A DNA stretch of 64,000 bases from Sphingobacterium corticibacter (GTDB taxonomy: Bacteria; Bacteroidota; Bacteroidia; Sphingobacteriales; Sphingobacteriaceae), in NCBI RefSeq assembly GCF_003076635.1, contig NZ_QDKG01000009.1, positions 1 to 64,000 of the forward strand. Reading direction: 5' to 3'. Positions 18,826-28,036 of the stretch are shown here, piece by piece. Positions within the stretch are counted from its first letter, which is position 1. Each line of letters begins with the position of its first letter. Below the pieces are notes generated by a model that saw only the letters and a list, made by a program, of their open reading frames with translations, had not been told where the DNA came from and made no database searches. The position numbers and the translations under genes were made by a program.

Positions 18826-19410
18826 TTAGTGGTGACCACCCGCCTCTTCTTTTCCACCGGCATCCTTATACAAAGTGCTTAGGGCGTCCAATTTTGAAGC
18901 AGCGTAATCTCTTAAATCTTTATTCGTATTTCTACTCAAACGCGTGAAGTGATCTTTGATCAAAGCCACTTCATGCTGTACATGATGTGCGTAGTGCTCA
19001 TCAGAAGCATCACTGTGTGCCGCTGAAGTATGAGCTACAGTCGAATCAGCTACTGCAACGGAATGACTTTCATTCTCTGCGTGGAATTGTTTTCCACCGC
19101 GAATCGGAAAATCTACATTATAGCGTGTAGCCAATGTATCTAAATCTACAATCATCTCACTCAAGGTCGCTCTTACTTTCGCTGCCAATGCGCGATTTTC
19201 GCCTACAGAACTATTGTTCTCTACATAGGTTGCGTAATCTGTTTCGTAAGGCACTTTTGCTCCAATGGTTTGAAGTGCCAAATAAGCATCACCATCAACC
19301 TGTGTCGTGTGGGTATACTTCAATTGCTGTTCTTTCATAGAAGGTTGGCAAGACGTCGTAAATAAGATGCCTGCACATGCCCCAACAGCTAAAATTGTAT
19401 TTATCTTCAT
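18826..19410 (-). CDS. Hypothetical lipoprotein with His-rich C-terminal half
   Basis: A 194-residue exported lipoprotein (lipobox LFTTSC, Cys21). The C-terminal half is rich in His: HSVAVADSTVAHTS, EHYAHHVQHEVALIKDH and a terminal GGHH. A four-helix appearance with His pairs could bind metal, but no family is recognised with certainty. Its stop codon abuts the TTG region that starts the next gene, so the two are cotranscribed. Confidence 0.75.
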   Translation of the reverse strand: MKINTILAVGACAGILFTTSCQPSMKEQQLKYTHTTQVDGDAYLALQTIGAKVPYETDYATYVENNSSVGENRALAAKVRATLSEMIVDLDTLATRYNVDFPIRGGKQFHAENESHSVAVADSTVAHTSAAHSDASDEHYAHHVQHEVALIKDHFTRLSRNTNKDLRDYAASKLDALSTLYKDAGGKEEAGGHH

Positions 19411-19484
19411 TATGATTCGATTTTGATAACAAAAATAATAAAATATCCCTTATTACTTCACAAAGCGAGTAATTGAAATTCGTT

Positions 19485-22061
19485 CTAAGCTAAATTTCGT
19501 CCTGCATTTACCACACCATACACCGTTCGTGCAATCAATTTTTCGTAGACAGCTTTCTTTTCTTCGCTGATATTCCCTTCATTGAGCACACGGATAGCAT
19601 AATGCTGAATCGTTAGCAATGGTAAAATGATTTTCTCCCGTTCCAAAATAGACAAACGCTCTACCGGATAGTTTTCCATCAGATGCTTAGCGCCCGTCAA
19701 CTTCAACACATACTCCTTCGTCCGACAATATTCTTCGTACAAACCTTTCCAGAACTCGCCGAAAGTCTTATCGTCCTGTACGTACGAAGTGATATCGAAA
19801 TTGGATTTTGTCATAGACATCATACAGTTGTCGATAATCGTACTGAACATGCCTGAAGTAGCATACAGGTTTTGAACGACAGACCAGAGATTATTATCCT
19901 CCGCCCATTTCAAAGCCGTACCCACACCATAGAAGCCTGGAATATTTTGTTTTAACTGACTCCAAGAAGTCACAAAACTAATCGCACGCAAATCTTCCAA
20001 ACGTAGTTCGCGATCAGAGTTACGTTTCACAGGACGACTACTGATATTGATCGAAGACAACATCTTTAGCGGACTAAGTACTTCCAAATATTTCAGGAAC
20101 AAAGGATCGTGGCGGAGATTCAGGAACTTTTGATGACTCTCGTGCGCTAACTGATCGATAACGCGTTTTTGCTGATCAGTCAGGGTATCGCCTTCCCGTT
20201 GTTTCAACTCAGAAATAATTCCGGCATGCATCAATTGTTCGATATTATAACGTGCGGTATCTAGTGAGCCGTATTGACTACTGATTGTTTGCCCTTGAAT
20301 CGTTAGCTGAATGTGCTTGTTCTCAATCTCACGGCCCATACTCGCGTAGAATCGCTGTGTTTTACCACCACCACGTGCTGGCGGCCCACCGCGACCATCA
20401 AAGAATACTAAGTCCACCTCATGCTCTCTGGCCATGGCTGTCAATTCGATTTTCGCTTTGTAAATCGACCAGTTAGCCATCAAATATCCACCATCTTTGG
20501 TACTGTCGGAGAATCCCAACATAATGGTTTGTTTGTTTCCGCGCGAGCGCAAATGTTCGGCATACCAAGGATGCGTATACAAGGTTTGCATTACTTCAGC
20601 GGCATGCTTTAGATCATCGACCGTTTCAAAAAGTGGCACGAAATCCATGTGCAACTCTTCTTTAGTCCAGCCTTGCCATAAGAACAGCTGTACTAAGCCT
20701 AATATATCAGCAGCTTTTTGGCAGTTACTGATGATAAATCGCTGTGCCGCGCGCTCGCTACCCGAACGTTGAATATCTTTCACCAAACGGATCACATTGA
20801 CGGTATCCTCAATTAAAGAATCGGGAGATTCTTCCAGATCCAATTTGGCTTCGGTGAACTTGATGGCTGCTTGTTTCGCTTCTGCCGATTCTTGGTATTC
20901 AGTTCCAGAAATACCCGTTTCTTCCGGATATTTGGCGCTCAAGTGATTAAAGGTCTCCCGCAAAATGGAGCTGTCCTGACGCATATCTAAAGTCGTGAAG
21001 TAACAACCAAACGTATTGACTTTATGAATTAAATCATCGACTAGCTCCACGAATAAGCTACCATGCTGTTCTACGATCACCTTGCGCGCCGCATGAAGAT
21101 TTGTCAAGATTTCATCCGTAAGATCTACCGCATCCTCACTAGGATTGAAACTATTCTCATAGAAGATGTCTTGTAGTTTTTGCAATGGTTCTTGCACTCC
21201 TTGGAAGGTAATCCGGCGTCTCACCACACGAAAATCGCGATAATAACAACGGAACAAGATCGTACGTAAAAGGGAAGCTACTTTGCGTGTGCTTTCCCAA
21301 GTTACATTAGGATTACCGTCACGGTCACCACCAGGCCAGAAGCCCAGTTCTACTAATTGCTTACCGCTCTTATCAGTATCTTCTAATTCAGCATCTACGC
21401 GTAAATGAATCTCTGAAGCGACTTTATAAAATACGTTTTCTAAATACCACGCTAAACTAGCAGCCTCGTCTACTGGAGTCGGTTTTTCTTTATTTAAGAA
21501 AGGCGTCTTACCCAATTGCTGCAAGAGCAAATGTATATTTTGAATATCATCTGCTTTCAAGGATTCGATCAGGTCATTAATAATACCTAACACTGGCCCT
21601 GGATAGAACTGGGTTGGATGTGCTGTCAAAACTAAACGAACAGAAAAATCTTTCAATTTTTTAGCGATTTGCTTTTTCAGTTCAGGGTTATTCTGCACAG
21701 ATTTGAATAGCGCGTCCAAGCCTTCCGTATCATCGGTCTTGCCAAGGGCTTTAAAAGAAGAATCTTCTACCGCATCAAAAAGCACGACTTGACGCTCGAT
21801 ATACTGTACGATTCGGAATAGAAAATCAATGCGATCATCTTCCTGCACATATTGTTCATACTGTCCAAAAAAGCTATCAATAATTTCTTCTGGCGGCAAT
21901 TTGTCTGCAACCCCTTTTTGACAATGGGTCGCAAAGAACGGCAGAATCGTACCGGTATGCTTCACACGCTGAAATGGCAACGTCAAAAAGAGACTTTTGA
22001 ACAAATCGAAGCGTACAAGCACTTCATTTTCGAATATAGCTTGTTTCTGTAATGATTTCAT
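19485..22061 (-). CDS. ppc: Phosphoenolpyruvate carboxylase
   Basis: Carboxylates PEP to oxaloacetate, an anaplerotic step. The first catalytic motif VLTAHPTQ is intact. The second, HGRGG in the E. coli enzyme, reads FDGRGGPPARGGGKT here (about residues 549-563), and the C-terminus ends VVNAGRNLA rather than the classic RNTG. At 858 residues it is slightly shorter than E. coli Ppc (883). These look like lineage variants of a working enzyme. A well-formed promoter precedes it. Confidence 0.93.
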   Translation of the reverse strand: MKSLQKQAIFENEVLVRFDLFKSLFLTLPFQRVKHTGTILPFFATHCQKGVADKLPPEEIIDSFFGQYEQYVQEDDRIDFLFRIVQYIERQVVLFDAVEDSSFKALGKTDDTEGLDALFKSVQNNPELKKQIAKKLKDFSVRLVLTAHPTQFYPGPVLGIINDLIESLKADDIQNIHLLLQQLGKTPFLNKEKPTPVDEAASLAWYLENVFYKVASEIHLRVDAELEDTDKSGKQLVELGFWPGGDRDGNPNVTWESTRKVASLLRTILFRCYYRDFRVVRRRITFQGVQEPLQKLQDIFYENSFNPSEDAVDLTDEILTNLHAARKVIVEQHGSLFVELVDDLIHKVNTFGCYFTTLDMRQDSSILRETFNHLSAKYPEETGISGTEYQESAEAKQAAIKFTEAKLDLEESPDSLIEDTVNVIRLVKDIQRSGSERAAQRFIISNCQKAADILGLVQLFLWQGWTKEELHMDFVPLFETVDDLKHAAEVMQTLYTHPWYAEHLRSRGNKQTIMLGFSDSTKDGGYLMANWSIYKAKIELTAMAREHEVDLVFFDGRGGPPARGGGKTQRFYASMGREIENKHIQLTIQGQTISSQYGSLDTARYNIEQLMHAGIISELKQREGDTLTDQQKRVIDQLAHESHQKFLNLRHDPLFLKYLEVLSPLKMLSSINISSRPVKRNSDRELRLEDLRAISFVTSWSQLKQNIPGFYGVGTALKWAEDNNLWSVVQNLYATSGMFSTIIDNCMMSMTKSNFDITSYVQDDKTFGEFWKGLYEEYCRTKEYVLKLTGAKHLMENYPVERLSILEREKIILPLLTIQHYAIRVLNEGNISEEKKAVYEKLIARTVYGVVNAGRNLA

Positions 22062-22104
22062 GTATGTATACTGTTATTACTAATTGTCCTATTTACACTA
22101 TCTT

Positions 22105-22134
22105 CAAATATAACATTTTGTTACCATCAACCAA
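22105..22134 (-). promoter_or_regulatory. Promoter of ppc
   Basis: On the minus strand TTG, a 19-nt spacer and TATATTTG match the Bacteroidota TTTG-N19-TAnnTTTG pattern. Predicted leader of about 35-40 nt. Confidence 0.55.
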
Positions 22135-22256
22135 GTTTAATTGCTAATAACATATTTTATAAATATTTTTTTTACGATTAAAACAAAAAACAATGCTTAA
22201 TCTTATCAGTTTTCTACAAGATGCCAGTAGGTCGATAAATAAAAATCAATAGAAAA

Positions 22257-22273
22257 AAGGGGCATCTCCCCTT
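22257..22273 (-). terminator. Orphan terminator-like hairpin
   Basis: Arms AAGGGG/CCCCTT, loop of 5, followed on the minus strand by a further TTTT. No gene is present upstream of it on that strand within the intergenic region. Confidence 0.4.
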
Positions 22274-22320
22274 GCTTAATCGTCTGCCGACGACTAGCAT
22301 TTTATTGCTCATAAAGATGT

Positions 22321-22348
22321 TTTGTACAACTCATTATGGTTATCTTTG
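22321..22348 (+). promoter_or_regulatory. Candidate promoter of the FUSC-ypdA operon
   Basis: TTTG, 16 nt, TATCTTTG. The -7 box fits TAnnTTTG exactly; the spacer is a little short. The ATG follows 15 nt after the box, giving a very short leader. Confidence 0.4.
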
Positions 22349-22363
22349 TAACCGAATACAGAA

Positions 22364-24544
22364 ATGAAACAATCCAAAGAAATAAAAAGTTTTTTTTACG
22401 GACAATATTTCGCTGAAGGGCTGCGAATCACCATAGGAAGCATTATTCCTGTAGTGGTGTGCGCGCTGCTGGATCAGCTTTTTGTTGGTACGCTAATTTC
22501 TTTGGGCGCTCTACTAGTTGGTCTGTCCGACACACCTGGACCGCCACATCATCGTCGCACAGGTATGTTGGCCTGTCTTGGGGTGTGCTTGTTTACATTT
22601 TTGGTAACCATCTCGGTCAATAATTCTTTTGTTTTGATGGGTGGCGTGCTCGCCATTATTTCCTTTTCGTATTCGATGTTTGGCGTATTCAATGCTCGGG
22701 CTGCGACGGTAGGTGCGATGGGTATTTTGATGATGCTCATCCATATCGAAGGTGAATATACGCTGAAAGAAGAATTGCAATTTATCCTCTTTTTTATCAT
22801 CGGAGCTGTATGGTACATGATTGTGAGCTTTTCTTTCAACAAGATCCAACCCTATCGTTTGGCACAACAAGAATTGGCAGAATCTATCCGTCATGTTGCC
22901 GAATTTTTACGTCTACGCGCTAATTTTTATAACGTAAAAACCGATCATAATCAGAATTACCTAAAAATAATCGAGAAACAGATCGAGGTGCATCAGCACC
23001 AGGAGAATGTGCGTGAACTGCTTTTTCGGAGCAAACGATCGGTGAAGGATACCACAAAATTAGGCCGCTTGCTGATCTTGGTCTTTAATGATATCGTTGA
23101 TCTGTATGAGCAGAGCATGACGACTTATTATGATTACGATGCTATCCGCAAGATGTTTAATGATACTGGAGTGCTGCATCATTTCCGTTATGTCGTCGTC
23201 AAACTCACGCATGAGCTAGATCATTTTGCTTATCAGATCAATGCCAATCAGATGCCGCGCCCGATGCACGATTTCACAAAAGATGTCGAGCATTTACGCT
23301 TTAAAGTAGAGCAGATTGACAAGAACTATGATCGGAATACGATACCGCTAAAAAAGGTAATCGTGAACATCCGAAAAATGGTTGCACTGATCGACAATAT
23401 GTATAATTACAGTCAAGTGAATGCCTCATCTATTATAAAGGAGGAAATAGATGATGCGAGCAAGTTTATCCAAACTTCGCACATTGACTGGAAAAGCTTT
23501 AAAAGCAATTTATCGAAGGATTCCTCGATTTTTAGACATGCGGTGCGCATGGCGATCGTGATGACGGTAAGTTATTTTGGCATGCATTTCCTGAATTTCA
23601 GCGATAAAGGCAGTTTTTGGGTGTTATTGACAATTTTGGTGATCCTAAAACCGGGATTTGGCCTTACCAAAGAGCGCAATGTGCAACGATTGATGGGCAC
23701 CGTAATCGGTGGAATCGTCGGCGCGCTCATTTTGATCACCATTCACAATCAAGCTGTACTTTTTATATTATTAGTTCTATTCTTTCTTATTGCGTACAGC
23801 ATCTTTAGGATTAACTATATTTTATTTGTGGTCTTCCTGACACCATATGTACTTATTATGATCAGCTTTACTGGTGTAAATACCTTTGAGATGGCCAAAG
23901 AGCGCATATTCGACACGTTTATTGGCGGAATGGTGGCTTTCTTATCAAGCTATATTATATTCCCCAATTGGGAAAGCACGAAGATCAAAGAAACGATTTA
24001 CAAATTACTCGTAGCCAATTTTGTTTACCTAGAGCAGGTAGCAAAGATGTTTACCGATGAGCCGATCAATATTACAGAATACAAATTGGCACGCAAGGAA
24101 CTGTACATTGCGTCAGCAAATATGGGATCTACCTTTCAGCGTATGCTTACCGAACCCAAATGGCGACAAAAAAACACGAAAGATGTCAACCGGTTTGTGA
24201 TTCTGAATCATATCTTTTTCTCGTATTCCGCTTCGCTATTTACAGAAATTGATAAATCGAGTAATTTGCATATCTCTAACAATCAATATGATTTATTGAA
24301 ACGGACAGCTTTTAATTTGTATCGTCTTATTCAGCGATTTGAGGAATACGAGGCACCTGTAGATTGGACGACTAATTTCCAAGGATCATTGGATGAGGAT
24401 GAAAATCATGAAGATTCCAAGCTCATTACAGAGCAATTGCAGTTCTTATTGAAAATATCGAACGATTTACCTGCAGCAACAGACGACGCGATTAAGAGAG
24501 ATGCGATAAAATACGAAAAAGAAATGGAGGTAACACATGCATAA
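22364..24544 (+). CDS. FUSC/YccS family inner membrane protein
   Basis: A 726-residue membrane protein with two blocks of about five to six hydrophobic segments (about residues 20-165 and 385-540), each followed by a soluble domain, the layout of YccS/YhfK and fusaric-acid-resistance (FUSC) proteins linked to efflux. The last 8 nt overlap the start of the YpdA-type gene (ATGCATAA), so the two are translationally coupled. Substrate unknown. Confidence 0.88.
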   Translation: MKQSKEIKSFFYGQYFAEGLRITIGSIIPVVVCALLDQLFVGTLISLGALLVGLSDTPGPPHHRRTGMLACLGVCLFTFLVTISVNNSFVLMGGVLAIISFSYSMFGVFNARAATVGAMGILMMLIHIEGEYTLKEELQFILFFIIGAVWYMIVSFSFNKIQPYRLAQQELAESIRHVAEFLRLRANFYNVKTDHNQNYLKIIEKQIEVHQHQENVRELLFRSKRSVKDTTKLGRLLILVFNDIVDLYEQSMTTYYDYDAIRKMFNDTGVLHHFRYVVVKLTHELDHFAYQINANQMPRPMHDFTKDVEHLRFKVEQIDKNYDRNTIPLKKVIVNIRKMVALIDNMYNYSQVNASSIIKEEIDDASKFIQTSHIDWKSFKSNLSKDSSIFRHAVRMAIVMTVSYFGMHFLNFSDKGSFWVLLTILVILKPGFGLTKERNVQRLMGTVIGGIVGALILITIHNQAVLFILLVLFFLIAYSIFRINYILFVVFLTPYVLIMISFTGVNTFEMAKERIFDTFIGGMVAFLSSYIIFPNWESTKIKETIYKLLVANFVYLEQVAKMFTDEPINITEYKLARKELYIASANMGSTFQRMLTEPKWRQKNTKDVNRFVILNHIFFSYSASLFTEIDKSSNLHISNNQYDLLKRTAFNLYRLIQRFEEYEAPVDWTTNFQGSLDEDENHEDSKLITEQLQFLLKISNDLPAATDDAIKRDAIKYEKEMEVTHA

Positions 24545-25523
24545 TGAGGTATACGACGTACTGATTATCGGCGGGGGTCCGATTGGACTGGCTTGCGGCA
24601 TCGCAGCGAAAGCAAATAATCTTTCGCACCTTATCTTGGAAAAAGGTTGCCTCACCAATTCGCTTTATAATTATCCAGTGAATATGACTTTCTTCTCCTC
24701 TGCGGAGAAGTTAGAAGTTGGCGGGATACCATTTGTAACTACTAATCCAAAACCCAAAAGGGCAGAAGCATTAGAATATTACCGTCGTATCGACAGCAAT
24801 TTCAATTTGAATACGCGTTTGTTCGAAGAAGTGCGCGATGTGACCAAAGATCAAAATACAGGCCTGTTTACCATAAGCAGTTCTCGATCTGTCTATCTAG
24901 CTAAACATGTCATCGTAGCAACTGGATTCTATGATATCCCGATGCAGATGAACATACCAGGAGAGGATTTGCCGAAGGTTAGGCACTATTATGATGATCC
25001 ACATTATTATGCCAAACAGAATGTGGTGGTCATTGGCGCTAGCAATTCCTCTATCGATGCTGCTTTAGAAACCTATCGCAAAGGCGCAAATGTTACGTTG
25101 GTGATTCGGCGTAGCGAGATTAGTCCGCGGGTAAAATATTGGGTGCGCCCAGATATCGACAATCGATTAGCAGCCGGGGAAATTCAAGTTTATTTCGAAA
25201 GCTGTTTGTCAGAGATTTCGGAGCAAGCCGTAAAAATCAGAACACCGCAAGAGGAAATTGAAATAGAGAATGACTTTGTATTGGCGCTTACAGGCTATCG
25301 GCCAAATTTTGCATTTTTAGAACATATCGGCATCGAAGTTCCCGAAGATGGTGCGCGCATCCCGCAGCATAATGACGCGACCATGGAAACGAATGTTGCC
25401 GGATTGTATTTAGCAGGTGTGGTTTGCGGTGGACTTAATACACATCTGTGGTTTATTGAAAACTCGCGCGTGCATGCTGACCTAATTATAAAAGATATTG
25501 CTAATAAATTAACACTTCTTTAG
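24537..25523 (+). CDS. ypdA: YpdA family putative bacillithiol disulfide reductase
   Basis: Flavin-dependent pyridine-nucleotide disulfide reductase-like protein. FAD loop IIGGGPIGLACGIAA at residues about 9-23 and NADPH loop VVIGASNSSIDAALE near 165-180; the CxxC redox pair of thioredoxin reductase is missing, as in YpdA. At 328 residues it equals the bacillithiol disulfide reductases of Firmicutes. Its 3' end overlaps the convergent TetR gene by 15 nt. Reduction of a low-molecular-weight thiol is inferred from the family. Confidence 0.88.
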   Translation: MHNEVYDVLIIGGGPIGLACGIAAKANNLSHLILEKGCLTNSLYNYPVNMTFFSSAEKLEVGGIPFVTTNPKPKRAEALEYYRRIDSNFNLNTRLFEEVRDVTKDQNTGLFTISSSRSVYLAKHVIVATGFYDIPMQMNIPGEDLPKVRHYYDDPHYYAKQNVVVIGASNSSIDAALETYRKGANVTLVIRRSEISPRVKYWVRPDIDNRLAAGEIQVYFESCLSEISEQAVKIRTPQEEIEIENDFVLALTGYRPNFAFLEHIGIEVPEDGARIPQHNDATMETNVAGLYLAGVVCGGLNTHLWFIENSRVHADLIIKDIANKLTLL

Positions 25524-26126
25524 TCCGTTAAGAAAGATAGCGGCTAATCTCTTCTGCATGTTCAACATTTGTAGCACCTCCTCCTTGGTGGGCGGTGTAA
25601 AAATCGCGTTGAAATCCTTCAACAAGCCCAAGCGCATTCCTAAAATAGACACTAAGAATATACGAGCTGTATCTTCCACATCGTCCATTTCGATTTCGCC
25701 ATTGGCTACACCAATCTGTAGCAAGCGTACAAATTGTTGCAGTTCTTTCTCAAAGATTTTTGGAATGAGATCTTGCAGATCGGAAGGAATATCAAATCGA
25801 AAAGAGTACGCATCAGCAAATACATTATAATAATCATTTAAAAAATGCATACGTTCTTCCAACAACAAATTTGTCACTTCAGCAACCTTTCCACCACGTG
25901 CAATAATAACATCTCCTCTATCCAACAGTTCGTCGAGTAAGTGATTCCAGACGGCCGCATAAAGATTATTCTTATCTGGGAAATAGTAATAAAGTAATGC
26001 TTTTGAGAATGCCAAATCTTTCGCAATCTCTGCCATTGTAGTTTTTGCCATTCCAAAATGTGAAAATCTGCGCAAAGCGGATTCAATAATTTTAACGCGT
26101 TTGGCATCAGCGCTCTTCATAGTCAT
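25509..26126 (-). CDS. TetR/AcrR family transcriptional regulator
   Basis: The N-terminal HTH is clear (FSHFGMAKTTMAEIAKDLA, then ALLYYYFPDKNNLY, about residues 20-60), followed by a helical ligand-binding domain with no recognisable subtype. 205 residues. It is convergent with the FUSC-ypdA pair and divergent from murB. A 9-8-9 inverted repeat in its upstream region is a candidate operator. MTMKS or MKS may be the true start. Confidence 0.9.
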   Translation of the reverse strand: MTMKSADAKRVKIIESALRRFSHFGMAKTTMAEIAKDLAFSKALLYYYFPDKNNLYAAVWNHLLDELLDRGDVIIARGGKVAEVTNLLLEERMHFLNDYYNVFADAYSFRFDIPSDLQDLIPKIFEKELQQFVRLLQIGVANGEIEMDDVEDTARIFLVSILGMRLGLLKDFNAIFTPPTKEEVLQMLNMQKRLAAIFLNGLKKC

Positions 26127-26166
26127 TCGTATTTTTTTTTAGCTTATAACTATCGCAATGGGTATC

Positions 26167-26192
26167 TTTACCTTTGGATTATTAAAGGTAAA
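26167..26192. promoter_or_regulatory. Inverted repeat overlapping the murB -7 box, candidate TetR operator
   Basis: TTTACCTTT-N8-AAAGGTAAA, perfect 9-bp arms. The left arm contains TACCTTTG (26169-26176), a TAnnTTTG -7 box for the rightward murB transcript. The repeat lies between divergent tetR and murB, the normal place for a TetR autoregulatory operator. Confidence 0.5.
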
Positions 26193-26227
26193 TTTTTTCT
26201 TTGATTTTTCCGTACAATTAGTCAAAT

Positions 26228-27244
26228 ATGGGCATACAGATTTTGGAAAACGCAGCACTAGATCATATCAACACCTTTCGAATTTCGGCGTCTGCCGATC
26301 GTTACATGAAGATTACCGACGAGTCAGAGCTTGTGAAACTACATAATCAAGGTTTATTTGCAGAATCTTTTTTTGTGTTGGGCGGCGGCAGTAATGTCTT
26401 ATTCACCAAAAATTATAACGGACTGATTGTGCACATGGCTATTATAGGCAAACAGCATTTCATCGAGGGCAATTATGTGTACGTCACTGCCGCTGGTGGC
26501 GAAGTTTGGAACGATTTGGTTTGGTACTGTATAGCACATCAATTTCCAGGTTTAGAAAATATGGCATTGATCCCCGGATCCGTTGGCGCTTCGCCAGTTC
26601 AGAATATTGGTGCCTATGGTGTGGAGTTAATGGATGTATTCTATTCTTGCAGAGCATTTGATACCGTGACTGGCGAATATGTCACCTTTAATAAAGAAGC
26701 TTGTGGCTTCTCTTATCGTGACAGCATTTTCAAAACAGAATATAAAGGAAGGTATATCATCACCTCAGTCACTTACAAATTACACCTCAATGCTGCCAAA
26801 AACACATCTTACGGCGCGATAAAAAGCGAATTAGAACTACGCGCTATTAGCAACCCGACGATCCGTGATATTGCGGAGGTGGTATCACATATTCGTGTAG
26901 AAAAACTTCCAGATCCAAGTATGATTGGTAATGCTGGCAGTTTCTTCAAAAACCCTATTATTTCAGCATCTGCTTTTGATATGCTGATGCAAAAATTTCC
27001 TAATGCTGTTTATTACAACTTGCCAAATCAGGAATACAAGATTGCAGCTGGCTGGCTTATCGAACAATGTGGATGGAAAGGCAGACAAATCGGTCAAGTG
27101 CTGATATGGCCAAAGCAGGCGCTTGTAATTACAAATGCTGGTGACGCCACCGGATCTGAAATTTATGCTGTTTCCGAAGATATTATACAAGATGTTGCCT
27201 CTAAATTTGATATTTCTCTCGAACGCGAAGTCAATATTCTATAA
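26228..27244 (+). CDS. murB: UDP-N-acetylenolpyruvoylglucosamine reductase
   Basis: Reduces UDP-GlcNAc-enolpyruvate to UDP-MurNAc in peptidoglycan synthesis. FAD-binding LGGGSNVLF (about 51-59), IPGSVGASPVQNIGAYGVE and the catalytic region GNAGSFFKNP are visible. At 338 residues it is the type I (E. coli-like) enzyme. It is separated from the mur cluster, and murA lies about 10 kb away in the same window. Confidence 0.96.
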   Translation: MGIQILENAALDHINTFRISASADRYMKITDESELVKLHNQGLFAESFFVLGGGSNVLFTKNYNGLIVHMAIIGKQHFIEGNYVYVTAAGGEVWNDLVWYCIAHQFPGLENMALIPGSVGASPVQNIGAYGVELMDVFYSCRAFDTVTGEYVTFNKEACGFSYRDSIFKTEYKGRYIITSVTYKLHLNAAKNTSYGAIKSELELRAISNPTIRDIAEVVSHIRVEKLPDPSMIGNAGSFFKNPIISASAFDMLMQKFPNAVYYNLPNQEYKIAAGWLIEQCGWKGRQIGQVLIWPKQALVITNAGDATGSEIYAVSEDIIQDVASKFDISLEREVNIL

Positions 27245-27529
27245 TTAATTATTTTTTTTTGATAAAATAATGTTATAAGGCTTAATTGCTCTTAAATCAT
27301 CCCCCAAGCCCGAAAATAAATACTTTGTGACCGGATATTAACACCTGATCACCCCCAATTTCTACGCATAAAACCTACTAAAATTCATTTTTGCACGGTA
27401 TTTGTTTTTATCCTAGCAACCGTATGCTTCATTGCGCTAGCGATATGTCTATCATGCTTAGCCAGTATTACATCGATGAGGTTAATCGTTTAAAGACACA
27501 CATTAATAAACAAATAAATAACCAGTAGT
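27245..27529. other. Intergenic region before the sigma factor gene
   Basis: AT-rich; no gene seen. A short ATAATTAATTAT palindrome followed by a T-run just after the murB stop may help end that transcript. No convincing promoter could be placed. Confidence 0.35.
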
Positions 27530-28033
27530 ATGAACAAGTTAGAATTTAATACACTCGTAATACAACATTCTGATTCGCTAAAATCTTACGCAAGAAACTT
27601 TACGAAAGACGGTGACGATGCTAACGATTTAGTTCAGGATACGTTATTGAAAGCCGTTACTTATTTCAAAAACTTCCGTGAAGGAACCAACCTAAAAGGC
27701 TGGCTATATACCATCATGAAAAACACGTTTATTAATAATTATAGACGAGTTGTTAAAACAAATTCTTTCATCACCAAAGAGGAAGAAATCAGCAATGCCA
27801 ATCTAGTGGTATCGGCCACACACAATAAAGGCGAAAATAAGTTTATGATGGAAGACATCAATAGTGCTTTAGGAAAGCTAAGCGAAGAGTACTATATCCC
27901 GTTTACCATGTACTACGAAGGCTATAAATATCATGAAATTGCCGTACATTTGGCTATTCCGATTGGTACTGTGAAAACTCGTATACACGTAGCACGCAAA
28001 ACCATGAAGAAAAGCTTAAATGCCTACAGCTAA
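27530..28033 (+). CDS. ECF-type RNA polymerase sigma factor
   Basis: A 167-residue sigma-70 family protein. Region 2 covers about residues 10-80 (DDANDLVQDTLLKAV, GWLYTIMKN) and region 4 about 105-160 (YKYHEIAVHLAIPIGTVKTR). No anti-sigma gene is adjacent; instead an 80-residue cytochrome b5-like gene starts 3 nt after its stop. This sigma family is widespread and conserved in Bacteroidota. Confidence 0.92.
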   Translation: MNKLEFNTLVIQHSDSLKSYARNFTKDGDDANDLVQDTLLKAVTYFKNFREGTNLKGWLYTIMKNTFINNYRRVVKTNSFITKEEEISNANLVVSATHNKGENKFMMEDINSALGKLSEEYYIPFTMYYEGYKYHEIAVHLAIPIGTVKTRIHVARKTMKKSLNAYS

Positions 28034-28036
28034 CAA

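Larger units (their letters stand above)
22062..22363. other. Divergent intergenic region ppc / FUSC gene
   Basis: AT-rich, no gene seen. It holds the ppc promoter (22105-22134), a promoter candidate for the FUSC gene (22321-22348) and a hairpin AAGGGG/CCCCTT (22257-22273) that is followed by a T-run on the minus strand although no minus-strand gene lies upstream of it. Confidence 0.5.
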
